Below, one piece after another: positions 27,139 through 36,155 of a stretch of DNA of 64,000 bases (within the stretch, counting starts at the first letter, position 1; each line of letters begins with the position of its first letter). The translations under genes were made by a program, and so were the position numbers. The notes under the pieces are model-generated. The model did not search any database, was not told where the DNA came from, and saw only the letters and a program-made list of their open reading frames with translations. The stretch is from Photobacterium rosenbergii (GTDB lineage: Bacteria; Pseudomonadota; Gammaproteobacteria; Enterobacterales; Vibrionaceae), in contig NZ_PYMB01000009.1 in assembly GCF_003026455.1 (NCBI RefSeq), positions 1-64,000 on the forward strand. Reading direction: 5' to 3'.

Positions 27139-29124
27139 CTAATGGCTTGCTGTAAGGGAACGTTTAGCTGCTTGTTTATCCCTTTGTTTCTGTTCTGTAT
27201 AAAAGCCTTGGAAACCACTCACAAATAAGTCTGATAACCTATCGAGCTGCGTTTCTGTTTCTACCCGGGTGGCAATCGTCATGATATTGAGGCTATGTGC
27301 GCTACGACAGATAGATGAGAGCAACTGCTTTTTTAGCTCATCATTTAATTGGTGGGTATATGAAAAATCGACTTTTGCATAGTCTGGTCGAAACTCCTCT
27401 AAATAAGCTAACGACTTGAAGTAGCGACCATAGCCATCTACGCCATAGTGAAATTTGTAAAAGCGAATGGCAGAGCATAACAAGCTACAGGCATCCGGTG
27501 TTTGGATGAAACAGGATTCAGGGATGTCGAAATGCAACCGTTCAGCGAGGTGTTGATTGCGAGACAGGGCTTGCTCAAGCCAACGGTTGAATGATGGATC
27601 AGTGATACTGTTGGAGGTGAGGTTGATTGCAAAGGGGCCTCGGCTAGGGTCTGCATTCAATTTATTGATGTGCTGGGCTATGACATGTTTATCCAAAAGT
27701 ACACCGGCTCCGACATCTTCGATAGCGCCTAAGAATTGGTTCGCTTGGTAACTGGATTGCTTCGCTTTCAGCGACGAGAAAACCTCGAGGTGGTATTGCT
27801 GATGATGTTCGTTGAGTACGGGTTGGTATTTGTAATCCATCGTATCGTGTTCAATGGCTTCTAGCAGTAACGACTTCCATTGTTGTTTGCCGAAGCTGGG
27901 GACTTGGTGCGGGTTTGCTGCTAACAATATAGGCTCTGCTGGGTTACGGGTTGCCTGGGCCAGAATGTTGTCAAGTTGGCCAAGGACACTGCTTGCTTTG
28001 GTGGGTTGTTCGATAGCCAACAGGCCGATAAAGACGCTGTCGGATATATCACCACGATAGTCTTTCTCTAGCTGTTGATGAACATTGCGCATGCTCTCGG
28101 CAATATACTTGAGTTTTTCTGTGGGAATATTTGGTAGTAAAACTGCGAACTCGTCATAAGATAATCGGGCAAGATAAACATTTACATGGACAATATTGCT
28201 GTTGAACTCGTCAGCGAGTTGACGGGTAAAGCTATCACCTTTTTCAAAATCATGTTGTTGGTAGACTTCATCGAGCAAGGTTGTTTTAAGCAAAATGAGG
28301 CCAGCTTGCTGCGGGTTATCAAGCCATGCATTAAGCTGGTTGATGAAATAGTGCCGGTTGCCCAATCCCGACACTTTGTCTTGGTAAGCTTGTGCTTTTA
28401 GTTTGTTCGCTTCGACTGCTTGCTGCCGGAATATATCAGCCAGTTGCGTCTTGAAATGTTTTTGCATGGTTAACCACGCCTTGGCTTCGATACTGCTTGG
28501 CTCAATATTGGGAACAGGTCCTTTGAGTGATACAGGTTGCTGGGCTAACTGGGTTAGGGGGAAAAGCTTTCTCCTGAGAGCAAAAAAGAGGGCAACTATG
28601 CAAGTCAAATACAGGGCAATGGCTAGCAAGATGCCGGGTAATAATTGTTGCAGGAAGCCATTGCTGATTGTTTCGATAGGCATTGAAACGGTATAGCGTA
28701 TAGCTTGTTTACTCCCTTCGAGTAGTGTTTGCTGAAGCGACAGTGAAGGCCAGATAGCCTTCATGATGTGCGGGGACAGTGATAACAATGTGTTTGCTTT
28801 CGGGCTGACGTGTGCAGCAGTAGTGAAGCGTTCATTTGTTGTCAAGACATGCAACTGTATATCGAACGAAGGTGATATAAGTTGAAGTTGCGCCAATATT
28901 GCTTGGTAGTCTGGCACCGTTGCGTAATCTCGACTTGGCTCGAGGACGGCTTGATCAGCTGGCATCAACTGGTGTTCAAGGAAAGTGGCAGTCGATTGTA
29001 GCTTAAGCTCTGATTGGTCGAGCAAGGTCGCCCTAATGCCGTTAGCATGGAGCGCAATTGAGCATACCAATAGCACGGTTAGGCAACTGGCAATCCAAGT
29101 ATAGGTATAGCGGAATAAATTCAT
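27139..29124 (-). CDS. LapD-like inactive GGDEF-EAL membrane receptor
   Basis: A 661-residue inner-membrane protein built like LapD: transmembrane helix (about 8-27), periplasmic LapD/MoxY-type sensor, second helix (about 170-190), HAMP-like linker, then GGDEF and EAL domains. The GGDEF site reads LSYDEFAVLLPN, and the EAL box reads EVFSSLKAK in place of ExLxR. DGYGRYFKSLAYLEEFRPDY replaces the metal-binding DDFGTG stretch. Both catalytic sites are therefore lost, which fits a c-di-GMP binding receptor and not a cyclase or esterase. No LapG protease or adhesin gene is near, so the output is unknown. ATG at 29124 is taken as start; a TTG lies five codons upstream. Confidence 0.82.
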   Translation of the reverse strand: MNLFRYTYTWIASCLTVLLVCSIALHANGIRATLLDQSELKLQSTATFLEHQLMPADQAVLEPSRDYATVPDYQAILAQLQLISPSFDIQLHVLTTNERFTTAAHVSPKANTLLSLSPHIMKAIWPSLSLQQTLLEGSKQAIRYTVSMPIETISNGFLQQLLPGILLAIALYLTCIVALFFALRRKLFPLTQLAQQPVSLKGPVPNIEPSSIEAKAWLTMQKHFKTQLADIFRQQAVEANKLKAQAYQDKVSGLGNRHYFINQLNAWLDNPQQAGLILLKTTLLDEVYQQHDFEKGDSFTRQLADEFNSNIVHVNVYLARLSYDEFAVLLPNIPTEKLKYIAESMRNVHQQLEKDYRGDISDSVFIGLLAIEQPTKASSVLGQLDNILAQATRNPAEPILLAANPHQVPSFGKQQWKSLLLEAIEHDTMDYKYQPVLNEHHQQYHLEVFSSLKAKQSSYQANQFLGAIEDVGAGVLLDKHVIAQHINKLNADPSRGPFAINLTSNSITDPSFNRWLEQALSRNQHLAERLHFDIPESCFIQTPDACSLLCSAIRFYKFHYGVDGYGRYFKSLAYLEEFRPDYAKVDFSYTHQLNDELKKQLLSSICRSAHSLNIMTIATRVETETQLDRLSDLFVSGFQGFYTEQKQRDKQAAKRSLTASH

Positions 29125-29288
29125 AATGTATCTCAGCAAGCTTGAAGATAATTAAGTGAAAGGAAGCGTTCAGGCGACTGAGGAGGTCATGTTTGCTTTG
29201 TCTGCTGACAAGTTAGCAAACTTTATGAGTAACTCATTCTGTTGAAATTGAAGAGATGAAATTTCCGGAAGATGCTTCGAAGAAATTT

Positions 29289-29346
29289 GCAATGTCGCTA
29301 TGGATTGCAGTCTGGTTTGACTCATGGCGACATTGCGGTGTGGTTA
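29289..29346 (-). repeat. Ten-base inverted repeat at the end of the response-regulator gene
   Basis: GCAATGTCGC (29289-29298) and GCGACATTGC (29337-29346) are perfect complements around a 38-base loop that includes the stop region of the DctD-like gene. It could be a weak terminator on the minus strand; the T run is poor. Confidence 0.35.
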
Positions 29347-30618
29347 GGCTTTAAATTCGTTCTTGTCGATGTGGTATTTCTTCATCTTGTCGTACAGGGT
29401 TTTGCGGGCAAGCCCAAGCTCTTGCTGGACATCTTTGAGCCTGCCATGATGTCGGTTGAGGGCATCATGTAGCACTTTACATTCGAAGTCGGCGACTCGT
29501 TCTGTCAGTGTTGCGGTCAGTGATTGCTGATTGGGATCATGGTGTTGGGGGGTAATGGCTTTGCTCCCCATTAAGGCGTAGCGCTCTGCAAACTGCCTAA
29601 GCTCACGAACATTCCCGCTCCAACTTTGCTCATTGAGCCATAGCTCAAGCTGGTTGTCGATATGGGGCGGCTCTATACCAAAGCGGCTGCAATCTGTTCG
29701 TAGGAAGTTATGAAATAGCAGGGAAATATCTTCTCGCCGCTGGTTTAGTGGGGGCAGATCAAGAGAAATGAAACCCAGTTTGAAGTAGAGGTTATGGAGG
29801 AAGCCCGCTTGGCATTGTTGGTGGCTATCGTTATCAGCGCTGACTATAACCCGAACCGGGATACTATTGCCCATGCACAGAGCTTCGATATAGGCCTGTA
29901 ATGCTGTTTGAAGGTGTGATGGTGTGTTATCGATATGCTTGAGGTAAAGGGTAGCAAACGTTGTTTCAGGCTTGGCCATGAGCTCATTAAGTAGCCCTTC
30001 TGCTCCTGCAGAGCTGCAATCAATCGTCAGAAAAGGTTGTTGTGGCTGCAAGCCATGGTCATGGACAAAACGGGCGACGAGGGCCTTGCCGCAACCGCTT
30101 GGGCCATGGACAAATAATGGCGTGTGCGTTTTTGACTGGTGAGCTAAAACCCTTCGCAGCTGTTTGATTGATGGGTCATTACCCAATATCCGTGGCCCCG
30201 GCCCGCTTTGGACTTCAAGCTCTCGGCGCAGATCCCTATTTTCCATCACGAGTTCACGTTTTTCACTGGCGCGCTTGACTACATCGAGCAGGTGCTCGGT
30301 TGAAAACGGCTTTTCTAGAAAGTCATACGCGCCAAGCCGCATCGCTTCCACGGCCATTGATATATCCCCGTGTCCGGTCAGCATAATGACTGACAGCTCG
30401 GGATCCATGGCCAGAGCCTGCTTGAGGAACGTCAGGCCATCGATACCTGGCATATTGATATCTGAGATGATCACCCCGGCAAACTGATTGGTCAGTTGCT
30501 CCAGTGCGGGCTTGGCACTGGCAAAAAGGCTGACGTCATAGTCCTCGAGTTCGAGGGTCTGGCCCAGCGCATCGCGGATGGATTTCTCGTCATCAATAAA
30601 CATGACTTGGGTATTCAT
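29344..30618 (-). CDS. DctD-like response regulator with degenerate AAA+ domain
   Basis: A 424-residue NtrC-family regulator. The receiver domain is intact: acidic pocket at D9-D10, phosphoacceptor D53 in ISDINMPG, T81 and K103. The C-terminus has a Fis-type helix-turn-helix (RLKDVQQELGLARKTLYDKM). The central domain is damaged: Walker A is GPSGCGKA, Walker B reads TLYLKHIDNTP where TLFLDEIGE is normal, and the stretch that should carry the sigma-54 contact motif GAFTGA is missing, as is the arginine finger. Activation of sigma-54 promoters is therefore unlikely. It overlaps the sensor gene by four bases (ATGA) and forms a pair with it. Confidence 0.85.
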   Translation of the reverse strand: MNTQVMFIDDEKSIRDALGQTLELEDYDVSLFASAKPALEQLTNQFAGVIISDINMPGIDGLTFLKQALAMDPELSVIMLTGHGDISMAVEAMRLGAYDFLEKPFSTEHLLDVVKRASEKRELVMENRDLRRELEVQSGPGPRILGNDPSIKQLRRVLAHQSKTHTPLFVHGPSGCGKALVARFVHDHGLQPQQPFLTIDCSSAGAEGLLNELMAKPETTFATLYLKHIDNTPSHLQTALQAYIEALCMGNSIPVRVIVSADNDSHQQCQAGFLHNLYFKLGFISLDLPPLNQRREDISLLFHNFLRTDCSRFGIEPPHIDNQLELWLNEQSWSGNVRELRQFAERYALMGSKAITPQHHDPNQQSLTATLTERVADFECKVLHDALNRHHGRLKDVQQELGLARKTLYDKMKKYHIDKNEFKA

Positions 30619-32447
30619 GGGGTGATCTCGCTAGTTAATGGCAAGGAAACAGTAAACTCGGCACCACCTCCTAGGTGGTCTTTGACACTGATCGCACCTT
30701 GATAGGCATCGATAATGCGTCTTGAGATGGTCATGCCAAGGCCTAAACCATCTTCTTTGGTCGTGTAAAACGGGTCAAAAACCTGTTGTTTTTGTTCTGG
30801 GCTCAAACCCGGACCGTTATCCCATACACAGCATAACGCTTGTCCTGCGTCGGCGTTGAGGGTTATGCCAATTTGTGGTTCAGGCTGATCTTTGAGTGCT
30901 TGCAGGCTGTTCTGGATAAGGTTGACCAGTACCTGCTCAAACTGTATGGCATCGATGTTGATGACTATGTCTTCGGGAAAATCCTCCAGTCGCAGTATTA
31001 CGCCTTGCTTGATCAGCGCGCTACGCATTAAAGATAACGCTGAGCGGATAGAGTCGGCGGCGTTCGCCCGTTGTGTGGTTTGCTGTAAATTCTGTTTGCG
31101 GGCAAAGACTTTGAACCGCGCAATAATCTCAGCGATCAACTTATTGAGTTGAATGATTTCATCAAGGTTGCGGCCAACAGTGTCATAGCGTTGTTTCTCC
31201 AGCAGCCTACGGCCATTTTCGGCATAGGTTCGTATTGCAGCGAGCGGTTGGTTGATCTCATGGTTGATGCTTGCTGATAGCTCCCCTAGCATCGCTAGTT
31301 TTGCCGCCTGGAGCAATTCGTCTTGAGTCTGTTTTAACTCTGCTTGGCTGTGTTCGTATTGGTTTAGCGTGATCTTGAGTTGCTCGTTGGTTTCTTGCAG
31401 CCGACGGGTGCGTTGACTGACCCGCTTTTCCAAGCGGCTATTGAGGTTAGCCAATGCTATCCTTGCTCGGTAAGTTTGCCACCAAGAATGGACGGCAATG
31501 CACAGTAAGGTGTAGATCAGCACAAACAGCAGCAGCACCTGACCCATGTATTCAAAGGCCTTGGTTTGCGGAGTTAAGCCATAGATATACCACCCGGCTT
31601 TATCCATATTGTGCTGGGCTGTGATATACGTTTTAGCTGGCGTTTCAGGAAGCTGACGTAAAGCTTGGATCTCTTGCTGATTGAATGCCGCCAGACTGGT
31701 AGCTTCGGTCAGCGCGGCAATATCGACCTGGCCATATTGTCGTGATTGTTTGACTTGTTGCCTAATGCCTTCGCTCAATAAGGTCAGGGAGTGATAAAGC
31801 CACTCAGGCTCAGAGCTATAGAAGATAATGCCCAACTCATCGGTAATGGCATATTCGATATCTTCGTATTGCCAGATATCGGCCAACAGCGACAGGTCAA
31901 CCTTGATGGTCAGTACACCGATGATGCGCTGATCGTTTTTTACCGGGGCTGAGAAGTAATAGCCGCGTTTGTCTGACCGAGCACCAAGGGCAAAATACTG
32001 GCCGTTTTGTCCACTGGCTGCCTGTTGGAAATAGGGGCGGTAGCTAAAGTTTTGTCCGACAAATGAATCGGCTTGCTGCCAGTTGCTTGAAGCTAGGGTC
32101 GTTCCGGCCATGTCTATTAGGTACAGGGTGTCAGCACCGAGGGTTTGGTTCCATTGGGCGAGTAATTGGCTGACAGACTGGTACTGGCTATCCATGGGTG
32201 CCGTTTTATGGTTACTCATGGCGTCGAGAAGTGGAGAAAGCAGGCGGGGATCACTCGCAAGCACTTCGGGCAATTGGCTGTAGCGTTCAAGCTGGTTGTC
32301 TATTTTGTTACCCAGTTGGGCAACATCAGAGGTAATTTTCTCGCTGAGGTGTTGCTGGACTTGTGAGAAAGTAAGCCAGCCGATAAGCATGGCGCCAACA
32401 CTGCCAACCAGCAGGGCGAAATAAAAGAATTGTTTTTTGCTCGACAT
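30615..32447 (-). CDS. DctB-like sensor histidine kinase
   Basis: A 610-residue membrane kinase of the DctB type. After the first helix (about 7-25) comes a double-Cache periplasmic sensor with NFSYRPYFQQAASGQNGQYF and RGYYFSAPV, residues typical of C4-dicarboxylate sensors. A second helix and a coiled coil follow. The HisKA box is ELSASINHEINQPLAAIRTY, and the ATPase has N, G1 and G2 boxes (LVNLIQNSLQAL, WDNGPGLS, GLGLGM). ATG at 32447 gives a normal N-terminus, although its ribosome site is poor; the longer frame starts with TTG. No dicarboxylate transporter genes are adjacent, so ligand and targets are inferred only from the family. Confidence 0.87.
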   Translation of the reverse strand: MSSKKQFFYFALLVGSVGAMLIGWLTFSQVQQHLSEKITSDVAQLGNKIDNQLERYSQLPEVLASDPRLLSPLLDAMSNHKTAPMDSQYQSVSQLLAQWNQTLGADTLYLIDMAGTTLASSNWQQADSFVGQNFSYRPYFQQAASGQNGQYFALGARSDKRGYYFSAPVKNDQRIIGVLTIKVDLSLLADIWQYEDIEYAITDELGIIFYSSEPEWLYHSLTLLSEGIRQQVKQSRQYGQVDIAALTEATSLAAFNQQEIQALRQLPETPAKTYITAQHNMDKAGWYIYGLTPQTKAFEYMGQVLLLFVLIYTLLCIAVHSWWQTYRARIALANLNSRLEKRVSQRTRRLQETNEQLKITLNQYEHSQAELKQTQDELLQAAKLAMLGELSASINHEINQPLAAIRTYAENGRRLLEKQRYDTVGRNLDEIIQLNKLIAEIIARFKVFARKQNLQQTTQRANAADSIRSALSLMRSALIKQGVILRLEDFPEDIVINIDAIQFEQVLVNLIQNSLQALKDQPEPQIGITLNADAGQALCCVWDNGPGLSPEQKQQVFDPFYTTKEDGLGLGMTISRRIIDAYQGAISVKDHLGGGAEFTVSLPLTSEITP

Positions 32448-32623
32448 ATGAAGGTGAAGGCCTTTTTTAAGCCAATGTAGCAAATTAAACCTGTGGAAAC
32501 GTCGAGCTTGGTTGCATAGTGGTAGGTCAAAAAGGCTTTTGGGCAATTTACTTGTGTTTCAACAAGACTAAGCGCACAATTTCAGCGTTATTAGAGACAT
32601 CTAAAGAATCAGCGGAGATAACA

Positions 32624-33268
32624 ATGGAATTGTCTGATATTCGTCGTGACTATACACAGGGTGGGTTGCGCCGTCATGATCTGCCGGAGCAACCGGAACA
32701 ACTATTCAATACCTGGCTGGAACAGGCGATAGAGGCAAAACTCACTGATCCTACAGCGATGACTGTGGCGACGGTTGACGAACACGGTCAGCCTTATCAG
32801 CGTATTGTGTTATTGAAGCACTTTGATAAAGACGGGTTTGTCTTCTATACCAACCTTGGTAGCCGTAAAGCTTCGCAATTGGCTGACAACAGTAAGATCA
32901 GCCTACATTTCCCTTGGCATCCACTTGAGCGTCAAGTTCATATTACGGGTACGGCTGAAAAGCTCTCCAAAATGGAAGTCCTAAAATATTTCTCGTCGCG
33001 TCCGAAAGAGAGCCAGATTGCGGCTTGGGCTAGCAAGCAAAGCTCACGTATTTCGGCAAGGCAGGCGTTGGAAAGCAAATTCTTTGAGCTCAAAGAGAAA
33101 TTTGCCAAAGGTGACGTGCCGGTCCCGACATTTTGGGGCGGCTACCGGGTTAAAATTAACTCGATTGAGTTTTGGCAGGGTGGGGCAAACCGCTTACATG
33201 ACAGGTTCTTGTACACCCGAAGCGAAGAGAACACTCAGTCGTGGGATATTGAACGACTGGCACCATAA
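32624..33268 (+). CDS. pdxH: Pyridoxamine 5'-phosphate oxidase
   Basis: A 214-residue FMN enzyme that oxidises pyridoxamine or pyridoxine 5'-phosphate to pyridoxal 5'-phosphate, the last step of vitamin B6 synthesis and salvage. E. coli PdxH has 218 residues. Recognised stretches are [11 protein letters not shown], the FMN-binding [34 protein letters not shown], and the C-terminal [14 protein letters not shown] followed by the WDIERLAP ending. ATG at 32624 follows GCGGAGA and matches the family start; the longer frame is rejected. It is divergent from the DctB-like gene and ends in a strong terminator. Confidence 0.96.
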   Translation: MELSDIRRDYTQGGLRRHDLPEQPEQLFNTWLEQAIEAKLTDPTAMTVATVDEHGQPYQRIVLLKHFDKDGFVFYTNLGSRKASQLADNSKISLHFPWHPLERQVHITGTAEKLSKMEVLKYFSSRPKESQIAAWASKQSSRISARQALESKFFELKEKFAKGDVPVPTFWGGYRVKINSIEFWQGGANRLHDRFLYTRSEENTQSWDIERLAP

Positions 33269-33307
33269 TTCATGGTACCTGCCACGCTCTTGTATGGGGC
33301 ACAAATC

Positions 33308-33338
33308 AAAAAAGAGCAGCCATCGCTGCTCTTTTTTT
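33308..33338. terminator. Bidirectional terminator after pdxH
   Basis: AAAAAAGAGCAGC and GCTGCTCTTTTTT around a CATC loop. The right end touches the stop codon of the 57-residue ORF on the other strand. Confidence 0.93.
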
Positions 33339-33510
33339 ATGCTGCCAATTGCTGTTGGCTGGTGACAATGCTGACGCCTTCTGGGTGGCGGACTTTCAAT
33401 GCCTTTTCAGCACTGGCAATAGATTCGATCTCATTCACCGCTTGGATCTGGTATTTGCAAGGGATGTTGAAATGAGGATGGACAACGTAGGTAATTGTAA
33501 ATTGCTTCAT
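33337..33510 (-). CDS. Small hypothetical protein (57 aa)
   Basis: A 57-residue frame on the minus strand beginning MKQFTITYVVHPHFNIPCKY, with a C-terminal half (SAEKALKVRHPEGVSIVTS) that looks like a small beta-alpha-beta unit. TGGAAA precedes the ATG at modest strength, and its stop codon abuts the shared terminator at 33308-33338, which would then serve both strands. I do not recognise the family. The natural amino-acid composition and the fit to the terminator argue that it is real. Confidence 0.5.
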   Translation of the reverse strand: MKQFTITYVVHPHFNIPCKYQIQAVNEIESIASAEKALKVRHPEGVSIVTSQQQLAA

Positions 33511-33665
33511 GGTATTTCCAGCTGATAGTTGGCTCTTCGGCCGTTTAATTTAAGAACTGGGCGAATTATAGAAAATCGGCCCAGTACAAAAATTGATCTG
33601 GAAACAGGCTTTGGATTGCAAAAAAGTAAACTTAGTCTGCGTGTTTTGGGGTTAGCCGCGTACTG

Positions 33666-34376
33666 TTACTCTTTCAAAATCACTGATAGCTGGCGTTTCA
33701 ACATACTTTCAGGGATATGCGAGCCAAAGCCGAGATCGAGTGCAATATCAATCAATTCATTTTTGGAGCGTGCGTTAAATTTTTCACGCAGGCGAATGAC
33801 ATAATTCTCAACCGTTTTGACCGATACCCCGAGCACTTTTGCGATGTACTGGGGTTTCTTGCCGTAGAGCAGAAGGAACAGGACTTCTGATTCGCGGGTA
33901 TTGAGGTTGATGGCATTGTGGTTGAGATCTAGGTTGAAAGAGGCTTGCTCTTTCGGGTCGATACCGGCAGCACGGCATATCCAGTGGCCGACTTCTAGTA
34001 CTGCAGTATCTTTGAGTTCGACACCTGAAAAGATGGTCCCGACTATTTCGTTTTCTTCATTTTTCCACGGCGTTTTAGTGAATAAGTGTGCACGCCAACT
34101 TCCGTCCGAATAGGGGTGAATATCTAATACCCGCATTCTTTTTCCGGAGGATACGACAAGATTATCTTGTTCTCTAAAAGCTTCTGCACATTCAACAGTA
34201 GGGCTTGGCATATCGAAATCGGTACGGCCAATACAATCTAGATGGTGATCAACACCAATGATGTTCCCGTACTCGGAATTAGCATAAACGAAGACTGAAT
34301 CCTTATCTTTACATCCCCAACATCCTGGGAGTTGATTAAATATATGTAGTAAAGAGGGTTCTACTTTATTTTTCAC
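33666..34376 (-). CDS. PAS-LuxR family transcriptional regulator
   Basis: A regulator of about 236 residues. The N-terminal PAS-like domain (about 5-130) has LPGCWGCKDKDSVFVYANSE and the family pattern of a bound-ligand or redox sensor. The C-terminal LuxR/GerE helix-turn-helix contains LNTRESEVLFLLLYGKKPQY followed by IAKVLGVSVKTVENYVIRLREKF. The start is uncertain: the longest frame begins with TTG at 34475 without a ribosome site, so the GTG at 34376 is used here. It is a lone gene. A set of palindromes 150-230 bases upstream may be its own operators. Confidence 0.75.
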   Translation of the reverse strand: MKNKVEPSLLHIFNQLPGCWGCKDKDSVFVYANSEYGNIIGVDHHLDCIGRTDFDMPSPTVECAEAFREQDNLVVSSGKRMRVLDIHPYSDGSWRAHLFTKTPWKNEENEIVGTIFSGVELKDTAVLEVGHWICRAAGIDPKEQASFNLDLNHNAINLNTRESEVLFLLLYGKKPQYIAKVLGVSVKTVENYVIRLREKFNARSKNELIDIALDLGFGSHIPESMLKRQLSVILKE

Positions 34377-34524
34377 TACGTGTGCCTGAGTTAATAGAAT
34401 AGAGCAGTTGCAATCATGAAGTTTAATTGAATGGGCAGAGGTTACAATATCTGAGTGACGGGTTTTTGGGCACAATTGTAAAGTTTGACTCCGAAGAGCA
34501 CAATCCTGTACGACGTGTAGAAGA

Positions 34525-34606
34525 GGTATCCAATCAGATTCATATTCTTTGGTATGAGGGTGTATACCAAAGTAAACCCGCTTGGCATGTATCCAAAGTT
34601 GGATAC
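34525..34606. promoter_or_regulatory. Cluster of related palindromes upstream of the PAS-LuxR gene
   Basis: CTTTGGTAT (34547-34555) and ATACCAAAG (34564-34572) form perfect nine-base arms around eight bases. GTATCCAAAGTTGGATAC (34589-34606) is a palindrome with eight-base arms, and a further GTATCCAAT half-site is at 34526. All share a TATCCAA or TTTGGTAT core, as expected for several binding sites of one dimeric regulator. Confidence 0.5.
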
Positions 34607-35036
34607 TGTAAACAGAAAGCGGTGAACACCGTCCCCTGTCTACGGAAAGTACTATAACAATAGTGTCTAGGGGGAGTAAGGGGGGAAATCACCTATTGAC
34701 ATCAAATTGACAATGTGGTTAAGAGCATCTGTGGCGTGTTATGAAAACCAAAGCATACAAGTGCTTAGTGTAAATCGAAGATTATACCCTAGCGAGGATG
34801 AATGAGACTGATAAAGAGAAAAAGAGAGCTTATTCAGATATTTTGCATAGTTTTTTTATGGTGAAACCAGCCTTTATAGCTCTGTTGCAAACTACGGAGA
34901 TGATAAGCTGGAAGCGTGTTGTCCAGATATGCATACATCTGCAATCCTCTGCTTTTATATATCTAATTTTCACCTCACAGCACTACAATTTTATTTCCCA
35001 AGTGCAGTTATTTTCACACATAACTTATTTCACAAA
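34607..35036. other. Non-coding stretch without recognisable gene
   Basis: About 430 AT-rich bases between the palindrome cluster and the terminator of the AEC carrier. A 102-codon open frame (34798-35106) starts here, but its composition is not protein-like and it runs through the terminator. Nothing else was recognised. Confidence 0.5.
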
Positions 35037-35073
35037 TAAAAAAACGACCAAAATCCCTGAGACTTTGGTCGTT
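35037..35073 (-). terminator. Terminator of the AEC carrier gene
   Basis: Read on the minus strand, AACGACCAAA and TTTGGTCGTT enclose an 11-base loop and are followed by TTTTTTATTT. It starts 64 bases after the stop codon. Confidence 0.85.
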
Positions 35074-35136
35074 ATGTTGAGCTTTTTATATCCCTTTATT
35101 TGGTAAGGGTTATTAATGCCAAACCACAATGAGTGT

Positions 35137-36096
35137 TTAATTCACGAAATTAAATGTCCTTAACAAGGTGATACCTAAGCTACTGGAGAATATGGAACCG
35201 AGTGTCGTGACTGCGATTATATTGGCTGCCAGATAGGCGTTGCCTCCCATATTCCTTGCCATGACATAACTGGCGGCGGCCGTCGGCGCTGCACTCATTA
35301 GGAAAATAAGGCCCAATTCTAAATCCCTGAAACCAAGCCCAATTCCAGCAAGGGTGATAAGCAATGGGGCAATGATCAATTTACCGACGCTGGCAAACTG
35401 CGTATTGGTTGGTTCTTGGCGCAATTGGTTAAAGTCCAAACTTGCCCCTGTGCAAAGCAGTGCCAACGGCAGCGTCATCCCTGCAAAGTAGCCGCCAGAT
35501 TTGGTAATGATCTCTGGTAACGGGATGGTAAAAACAGAAAAAGGCAGCGCGCAGAGAATACTGATGATCAGCGGGTTTTTAATAATCGAGCGAAGGAGGA
35601 AACTCGCATTGAGGCTAGGTAGGTTTGGGTTTGAACGCGACAGGGTGATAACCGCAAGGATATTGTAGGCAACAGTAATCACGGCGACGTAGAGTGAACC
35701 CAATGCCAGGCCGGTATCACCAAACGCGTTACTGGCATAGGCCAAACCAATGATGCCGGTGTTGGCACGGAAAGCCCCTTGGACAACAACCCCACGATCT
35801 TTTTTCTGTTTTATTGCCTTGTTGGCCAGTAACTCGAACAAGATATAAGTCAGGATATTGGCCGCGAGTGCAAACAACAACAAATCAGGGTTACCAATTT
35901 CTGAGATATTGGAGCGGGCAACACTCAAAAACAGCATTGCGGGCAAAGTGAGGTTGAAAACCAGTTTGGAGCCGGTTTCGATAAAGTCTTCCGTCAACAT
36001 GCCAATACGCTTGAGATAAATCCCGAGGCCAAGCATTAGGAAGATGGGGCCGGTAATAGAAAATGAATAATGTAATTGTGCAAGCAGTTCTGTCAT
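35137..36096 (-). CDS. AEC family transporter
   Basis: A 319-residue inner-membrane protein of the auxin efflux carrier (AEC) family, with two five-helix halves. The N-terminal half has GPIFLMLGLGIYLKRIGML and KLVFNLTLPAMLFLSVA, both standard for the family; the C-terminal half ends in the usual NIIAVTTLGSIFSSSLGITL. Bacterial members move carboxylates such as malonate or malate, or amino acids; the substrate is not readable here. AGGGATAGG precedes the ATG at 36096. It is divergent from the small ORF at 36156, and a 23-base inverted repeat lies between them. Confidence 0.85.
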   Translation of the reverse strand: MTELLAQLHYSFSITGPIFLMLGLGIYLKRIGMLTEDFIETGSKLVFNLTLPAMLFLSVARSNISEIGNPDLLLFALAANILTYILFELLANKAIKQKKDRGVVVQGAFRANTGIIGLAYASNAFGDTGLALGSLYVAVITVAYNILAVITLSRSNPNLPSLNASFLLRSIIKNPLIISILCALPFSVFTIPLPEIITKSGGYFAGMTLPLALLCTGASLDFNQLRQEPTNTQFASVGKLIIAPLLITLAGIGLGFRDLELGLIFLMSAAPTAAASYVMARNMGGNAYLAANIIAVTTLGSIFSSSLGITLLRTFNFVN

Positions 36097-36118
36097 GGTC
36101 GCCTATCCCTATTAAGAA

Positions 36119-36141
36119 TGCTATTTGTAACACAAATAGCA
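36119..36141. promoter_or_regulatory. Perfect inverted repeat between divergent genes
   Basis: Arms TGCTATTTGT (36119-36128) and ACAAATAGCA (36132-36141) with a three-base centre. It lies between the AEC carrier start (36096) and the small ORF start (36156), a good position for an operator acting on both. Confidence 0.5.
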
Positions 36142-36155
36142 CCTAGGGAGGAAAC

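Noticed and set aside
34798..35106. A 102-codon frame with a modest ribosome site
   Set aside because: It passes through the minus-strand terminator of the AEC gene and its residue composition is not protein-like.
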